From NCBI GenBank assembly GCA_028023455.1, contig JAQFVV010000012.1:11444499-11508498 (forward strand): DNA of 64,000 nt. The letters are read 5' to 3'. The notes below the pieces were generated by a model. That model was not told where the DNA came from. It did no database searches and worked only from the letters and a program-made list of their open reading frames with translations. The first letter of the stretch is position 1; the number at the start of each line of letters is the position of its first letter. Source of the stretch: Epiperipatus broadwayi (Eukaryota > Onychophora > Udeonychophora > Euonychophora > Peripatidae). The position numbers and the translations under genes were made by a program. Below are positions 57,630 through 64,000 of the stretch, in pieces.

Positions 57630-60596
57630 TCATTGTAGCAAAATATAAGTAAAATCCCTCTTTCACGTTATTTAAACAATTAGTGCAATACTTTAAATAG
57701 CTCATACACATCTCAAAAATAATACACCTAAGAAAAATTAATACTTAAATAATTGATTTAATAAATTAATAAAGTCAAAACATGAATTAAATAACAAGTA
57801 ACTGAAGATTCAAATTAAATATCCAGCTCATTTATCATTACATTTATAATATGACTAGCTCACTTTATTAATAAAAATGGGTTGATAGAAATACTAAAAA
57901 ATTTTGAGACTCATCACAAAGCATTTAGCAAAATACACAGTTAGTTTAACTTTAAGAATATACCCAGAAAAATACCTTCCCAATGGCAAATAATATCCCT
58001 ACCTACTTCCTAAAACTATCTGCAATATTCTCATGACTCACATGCTGCAGCAAATAAATTCTAATTAACAATTACAAAATTTACATTAAATCACTAACAT
58101 AATTAATACTCTTTCACGAAGTATAATAATAAATCCATAAATAAAATTTCTAACATATTATTATCTTAATCTAGCTCATTAAATTATCATTATCTTAGGT
58201 TCATCTTATTCTAATAATTTTATGTTAAATAATATAGCTAAATATAGTGATGGATTTTACATATACTTGACAACAATAATAAACAAAAAAAATCTCAAGA
58301 CTCTTACTATAAAATACATCTATTCAATTTTGCACATTAATAAAACAAATAAAATTATAGACTTTTGCAGTGGCAACTTAAGAAATATCAAACTTTGGAT
58401 TATAATTCTCACATCAAATAATTAATAAATTTGTACGATATACTTTTCATTCACGTTTAATAATAATATCTTCCACAATTATAATTTAATAACTATAACA
58501 TATCTTATATATCACGTGCATCAATGAAAATATATAATTAATTCTTATAATGCATTTGTGTAGATGAGAAGATCAATAATTACTTGGACATAACAAGTAA
58601 AGAAACTCTCAAGACGTAATATAAATTTTAAAACAATATTAACAAATTTATTTTAAGAAAAACATTATTTAAAATTTACAAAATATAATATTGCATAAAT
58701 ATTCAAAAATGTAAAAGATAAAATTTATATTTAAAAATATTTACCCAATAAATTAAAAAAAACATTAAATAGTCTTTACTCCAATTATTTATCATATAAG
58801 GAATATAAAATATAATACATCTCAACAGTAATATTGTTACCATTTTAAAAAAAATCTTATCATGGTACTATTCATCATCATCATCGTTATTTCAAAAACA
58901 TATTAATAACTATTAGGGCTAAAATATTCCTAAATAATAGCATATATTTCTATATTTAAATATATATATAAACATAATAATATTCACCACTATTGTAACT
59001 TCAAAATAATATTGACAACTACTAGGGTTTGATACATAAGATTATTTCTAAATAGTAACACATATTTTATACATATTTCAACAAAAACATTTATTTTTAT
59101 TATCCAGCTAACTCATCAATATCATCATATGGTAAGAAAGAAAAATATATCCATTAGTGAAAGTTATATACTACAAAATTTCTATAATAAAGCAGATCAA
59201 TTTAAATAATACAAAATTTCTATAATAAAGCAGATCAATTTAAATAATCTAAAATTAATTACATGTATCTTATTTATCTATATCAGTTTGCATAATATTA
59301 ATATCATTCAGATGTCACTGTCATCCATCCTTTTATAATCAAAATATGTATTTTCTATTCTAGTGATCTTTTTTATTATTACTACCAGGAATATTAAATC
59401 ATTCCAATATTTTTGCTTTATATTAAATAAACATCATTTATGATAAATCTTTTTCACTTCTTGGTTTCAATAAATTCTAACATCATTTTGTATTCTAGCC
59501 ATTATTCTTCAAAAAATTTTATAACTATAACAATTATGACGCAAGATCCAGTGTTGATAAAATATAATTAAAGTGAGGGAAACTAAAACTACATCAATTC
59601 AAACAAGTAATAAAATATTGTGATTACAGTGCTTAAGGCCAAATATTCTTGTGTCTACCTTAAATTCCAGTCATGTCTTCTACCTGAGCATTTACTGATT
59701 TGTGGAAAAAAACACTATTGATCATGAAATACCTATATGCAGGACTCTGTTAACAATATTTTATTTTATCAACTCACAAAACTGTGTTCCATGTGTAATA
59801 TTTATATTCCAACATCCCTATCACCCAGGATTTCGTTTCCACACCCACTACTATTCTGAACCACCATTATTTATTGTCTACACTTGGAATACTTCCTTCA
59901 ACATTATAAATAAGTTCTACCAACTTGACATAAAATAATTTCTAAACTTCATTTCAAAAATATTCAATATAATATTAAGGAGGTTCAAATATTATATTCA
60001 CAAATGATTTTAAAAAGTTCACCATTATAGCACTTTCATTCCAATACTTTTTTTAATAAAATAATTAAGAGCGAACATATTAATTCATATATAAACAGAT
60101 ATGGTCTAAAATAAGATATTCATAATTAAACATAATATTAAAAACACACATAATATACAATATGCATACTTTTGCATTCTCAAATTATCTAAAATAAATT
60201 TAGATATATCACATAGTATATTTCTATATCTTTAAATGATATTTAAAAAATCAATTATTATATCATTAATAATTTAAGATACCAAACACATGTATCCAAT
60301 ATCAAAACATGTAAATAATAATTTTACCATAATCCTATACATTAGGATTAATAAGGCTAATCCATCTTACTCATTGATGACCATGCATATAAAAAGTTAT
60401 AGACACATAAAACTCTGCAGAAAATATTCGATTTTCTATCATACATTTTTTTGTTTATTTTCTTTTAAAATATTAAAATATTTAAATAAATCTTATTTCT
60501 AAAACAAATATTAATTCATGTATATATATATTTAAAACAACTAATAAAAATAAAAAAATAATAAAAATTTAGAGTTTTTGACTTTCTTGCTGTTAA
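57630..60596. other. AT-rich stretch, plus strand C over G
   Basis: No gene recognised. Composition flips relative to the left neighbour: C outnumbers G, for example at least 15 C against 3 G in 57961-58020. Confidence 0.45.
59173..59248. repeat. Perfect 38-bp tandem duplication
   Basis: The 38-bp unit starting ACAAAATTTCTATAATAAAG at 59173 is repeated exactly at 59211. The absence of differences points to a recent replication slip or an assembly artefact. Confidence 0.92.
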
Positions 60597-60662
60597 GTTA
60601 AAGTGAGAGAGTGGTTTCCATGATGATTCAAGTTCACTTAACAGAGACCCCCCACTCTCTGC
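60597..60662. repeat. Hairpin with interleaved inverted words
   Basis: AGAGAGTGG (60606) pairs with CCACTCTCT (60651), and GTTAAGTTAAAGT just upstream pairs partly with AGTTCACTTAAC in the loop. The two helices interleave, as in a pseudoknot. It is a small GC-richer island in AT-rich DNA, with no assigned role. Confidence 0.45.
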
Positions 60663-60689
60663 ACATTGCGAACTTTGTAAAACATAAAA

Positions 60690-61060
60690 TATTATATCAA
60701 TTAAAATCTAATGGAAATTTTGTCCATCTCTTCTTGATAACAGTTTTTTCTAATAAAGTTTAATCTGTTCATCAAAGAGGACACAAATTTCAGGGGAAAG
60801 TTCACAATAAAATCAATTATTTCACCAGGTAATTTTTCCACATTTAAACATTCTCCTTGCTTTTGCAGACTTTTAATAAATCACTACAAAATTATTTTTT
60901 TAAGGAAGAACTTGTTAAAACTTTATAAAATAGTATCATCTATAACTTTAAATTTTTCAGCTGATAATAACTTTTAATACAGAATTCTCTTAATTTTAAG
61001 ATTTCTTTCTTTTTACCATGTGCACATTTTTCAATTGTTAATCACTTGCAAGATTTTCAC
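60690..61060 (-). pseudogene. Unrecognised coding-like relic
   Basis: On the minus strand a 57-codon frame ends in TAA near 60697-60702 and reads with protein-like texture: SLQKQGECLNVEKLPGEIID (from about 60870), then FIVNFPLKFVSSLMNRLNFI. Upstream, in two other frames, are LLSAEKFKVIDDTIL (about 60960) and TIEKCAHGKKKEILKLREFC (about 61035). I do not recognise a family. The mixture of charged and hydrophobic residues is unlike the poly-K/N/I/F texture of random frames here. It might be an old transposon protein or a host exon. It could also be chance. Confidence 0.3.
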
Positions 61061-64000
61061 AATTTTTAGCATTCAAATAATATTTTTTTTAGAATTTAAT
61101 AAGCATTTAAAAATTACATTGATAGTTGACTTCTTCTTCAGACTAATAATAAAATCTTCTTATACTAGATTTAAAGCACTTTCTCTTCATTTCCACAGCA
61201 TTTGTAAAATATTAAATATTCATTCAGTCTTTTAAAAATTAGTAGCAGATATATTATAAATGACACATTTACAGGTAATAGGTAGAAATACACAAATATA
61301 CAGTTCATTTTCACACATTGGTTATCTTGCACACATTTTTCTTTCTGTTTTTTTAAATGGGAGGTAACTTTCCATATAGATTTTAATAATTCTTCTCCAA
61401 ATAACATGGGTATAAAAATCCCATAACAGTTTATATTTTTGAGGATTCATCATTAACATAAAAGTGTCCTTTCAACATATCCATACAAATATAATTAACT
61501 ATAAATCTTTTATGACTTCTAAGTGTGATTTTCTTTTTGTATGGCTCCATTTTGATATTGTCTTCTCATTATTAGTACATCAGTTAGATAACTCATGTTT
61601 ATCTCTATCAATTATCAAGGTTTCATTAAGCTTCATATGAATTTACCAACAGGAAATAATAGATTTTTTTACTCCATAGTAAAATAAATTAAATTGACTT
61701 CTTAACATTATAAATCATTTTGGAATATAATTTAATACTTTACTGATAAGAAAATAAAATATTTTTAAAAAAATTATAACTTTAAAATTATTTGATTGAA
61801 AATAAAAAAATTTACAACACACTTGAATAACTTGAATTAATTGAGACTGTCTGCTTTGAGTTGAACATTTATATTTATAGCCTTTATTCCTTACCATATG
61901 ATTGACTACATTAATTTTTTCCAGACAAGATTTCTACATATAAATTTTTCCAGACAAGATTTCTGTCTAGGATTTTTTTTTCTTAAAATAATTTATCTAA
62001 TTAACTTTTATATTAAATAAATTTTATTTAACACTTCATTTAAATATAATAAAATACATTTTCTATTTTAGCATTAAAATATTATTAACAATTTTAATAC
62101 TATTATTTAAACAGTATAACAAAAATTTTGCTACATTTTAAAACAGAATCTAAAATAATTTGCAATATTAATTGAACTAAAATAATAAATTAACTTTATA
62201 AACTTTTATTAACAAGGAAACTAAAATTAATTTAATCTATCTAGAATATGTGTGCACAAAAATAAATACATACACATTACAGGCTTTTGATATTATTCTG
62301 AATATTCTAGAATAATTAAATAAGAATTATTTAAAATAATTAACTGAGAATAAAATTAATTAAAATATATTTAGAAATACTTACTGAATATTAATTTTTA
62401 CAATTAAAATTGTTACTTTAACATTATATTCTTACCTTTAATAAATACTAATTAATTTTGTACTTTAAATAGTATATTATAGCTTACTTTTATTTATAAA
62501 TTGAGCTAATATATCTTTAAAATATTTTACATATGCTTTTTAATCAATTATACACTATTGTCTTATACATAAAATTAATATAGAATGATACTTATAGATA
62601 AGAATTTAATTTTTTTTATTTATAAAATTAACTATATTAAAATGTTTTGAATGGACTGTGGCAGATGGCATGGTCACAATATATATATATATTGTACCTA
62701 GTCATTGCCTTTTAATCAAGAAAAGCTTTTTTTTGCTTCATAACTATACTATATATAATATACAAGTATAACAGATTAACATTTATAATATGACCAAATT
62801 GCTGCCTTCCTTTCTAATTTACTTAAATATTGGGAAAAAAACAATTATATTTCTTGGTCAATCAAACCCTGAGAAATATATGTTATGGTATAAAAGAAAG
62901 CTATAACTTGTGACAGTTTTTATTTATTTGTTTTAGAAGCCAGTATCCAGTGAATCACATCACCGAATATATTGTCACAAGGTTAATTAAGAAAGATGAA
63001 ATTTTTCTCTTTTCTTTATAATTACAATATTACTTTTTTTGTTATTGGAGTTCTTTTTATAGAGATTTAATAAATTATTTGTATTAGCATTCTTACATGA
63101 AGGAATCTAAATAATGAAGATTGCTGAATTTAAATTACAACATTGATTTAAGAAACAAGTAAGTACACACTATAATATACAAATTATCTACTAATAATAC
63201 CATATAAACTATTATTAAACATTAACATATAGATATAATATTACATGGAACAGGTATATTACACATGTCCTCAATTACAAATTTAATTCGGTATTCTGTT
63301 AGCCATAATAAAGTTTAGTTGACCTAACTTAGTTCTTCAAAAGTTTATATTACTAGTTCAGATAAACATTAAAGTTACGTATAGACCTCTTGTTAATCTT
63401 ATCTATTATTTCTTTGAATAAATTTTGATGGTTGGTATAATAGGTGTATACCATGACCATAGGCTTTTTATTACTATGAACTAGGAGATCTATTAGGTCC
63501 AGTTGAAGGGTTGTTTTCTTATTAGCTTATATATTTTAAATAATACTTCTTGTGACTCACCTTTTTCTTTACTATAATAAGATGTAATTAATATTCAAAA
63601 TTAATCTTTCTTTAATGGTCAACTAAGATATTTTTATTGCTGCAGTATTCTAACAATTAACTATTAAAAATTGTCATATGATAACATCCCACGTATTTTG
63701 TTTTGTTATTTTTATTTACATGCCAGAAATTAAAAACAATGTTTTTAATTCGTTTTTGGTTTTTAAAATAATAACAATGACTCATTCTTAGACATGTTCG
63801 GCTGTAAACTCTCAGGAGAAAGGGTATCTTTTAAGTAATATTTATATATGTTACTGAAAGTTGATATTGATTATTTTACATGTTTGTATGTATATAAAGA
63901 ATCAAATCAAAAAGATTTATTATGGACATTATTTTTGTTAGTTGAACATTTTGGTTTTTGTTCAAGCTTACGGTATTTAACTTAAGGCAAAGGTTTATAT
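61061..64000. other. AT-rich stretch, nothing firm recognised
   Basis: A 29-bp tandem duplication (CCAGACAAGATTTCT at 61921 and 61950) and an AT run (62680-62692) are the only simple structures. Minus-strand frames near 61380-61450 have some protein-like texture (KYKLLWDFYTHVIWRRI) but no family could be assigned. Confidence 0.45.

Overview
This window looks like intergenic DNA from a very AT-rich animal genome, most likely an invertebrate. It is roughly three-quarters A+T by eye. I find no intact host gene, no tRNA or rRNA gene and no CRISPR array. Nearly everything recognisable is a transposable element or a decayed piece of one. The mix (RTE-like and CR1/jockey-like LINEs, Ty3/Gypsy-like LTR elements, fold-back elements and MITEs, long microsatellites) is typical of metazoans. 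I cannot name the species from the sequence alone.

Left part (1-18960). A complex fold-back element occupies 1-1137. A Ty3/Gypsy-like gag-protease-pol remnant lies on the minus strand (about 1917-3530) and is broken up by a palindromic MITE. A 5'-truncated RTE-like LINE on the plus strand (4645-6382) carries only one stop and one frameshift in its reverse transcriptase region. A 0.5 kb repeat with 42-bp direct ends and an 18-19 bp target duplication follows (6693-7240). A detached endonuclease scrap (8076-8262) and a 250-bp-armed fold-back element (10328-10917) come next. A second fold-back copy contains a perfect 66-bp palindrome (14407-15052). The stretch closes with another MITE, a badly decayed RTE copy with a tandemly repeated 3' end (16360-17795), and a second Gypsy gag-protease relic (17840-18960).

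Middle part (18961-44284). Long AT-rich DNA leads to a solo LTR (26358-28537) with perfect 8-bp inverted ends and a 4-bp target duplication. After it come a minus-strand CR1/jockey-like reverse transcriptase remnant (29730-30540), two head-to-tail copies of the 0.5 kb repeat, and a 370-bp TTC/ATT microsatellite. The youngest large element is an LTR retrotransposon at 36937-44284. It has 1.8 kb LTRs about 1% diverged, an intact 438-codon gag on the minus strand, a primer binding site and a purine tract. No protease, reverse transcriptase or integrase is visible in it, so it looks like a gag-only, non-autonomous (TR-GAG-type) element. Its two outer ends lack bases that the inner ends keep.

Right part (44285-64000). 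This is mostly featureless AT-rich DNA. It holds one more 0.5 kb repeat copy, faint reverse-transcriptase-like relics (50480-52180), an unrecognised coding-like relic (60690-61060), and an abrupt switch from G-over-C to C-over-G on the plus strand near 57630.

No set of genes works together here as a pathway. The apparent story is successive insertion, truncation, tandem duplication and decay of mobile elements. Coordinates of decayed elements are approximate because boundaries were judged by eye.
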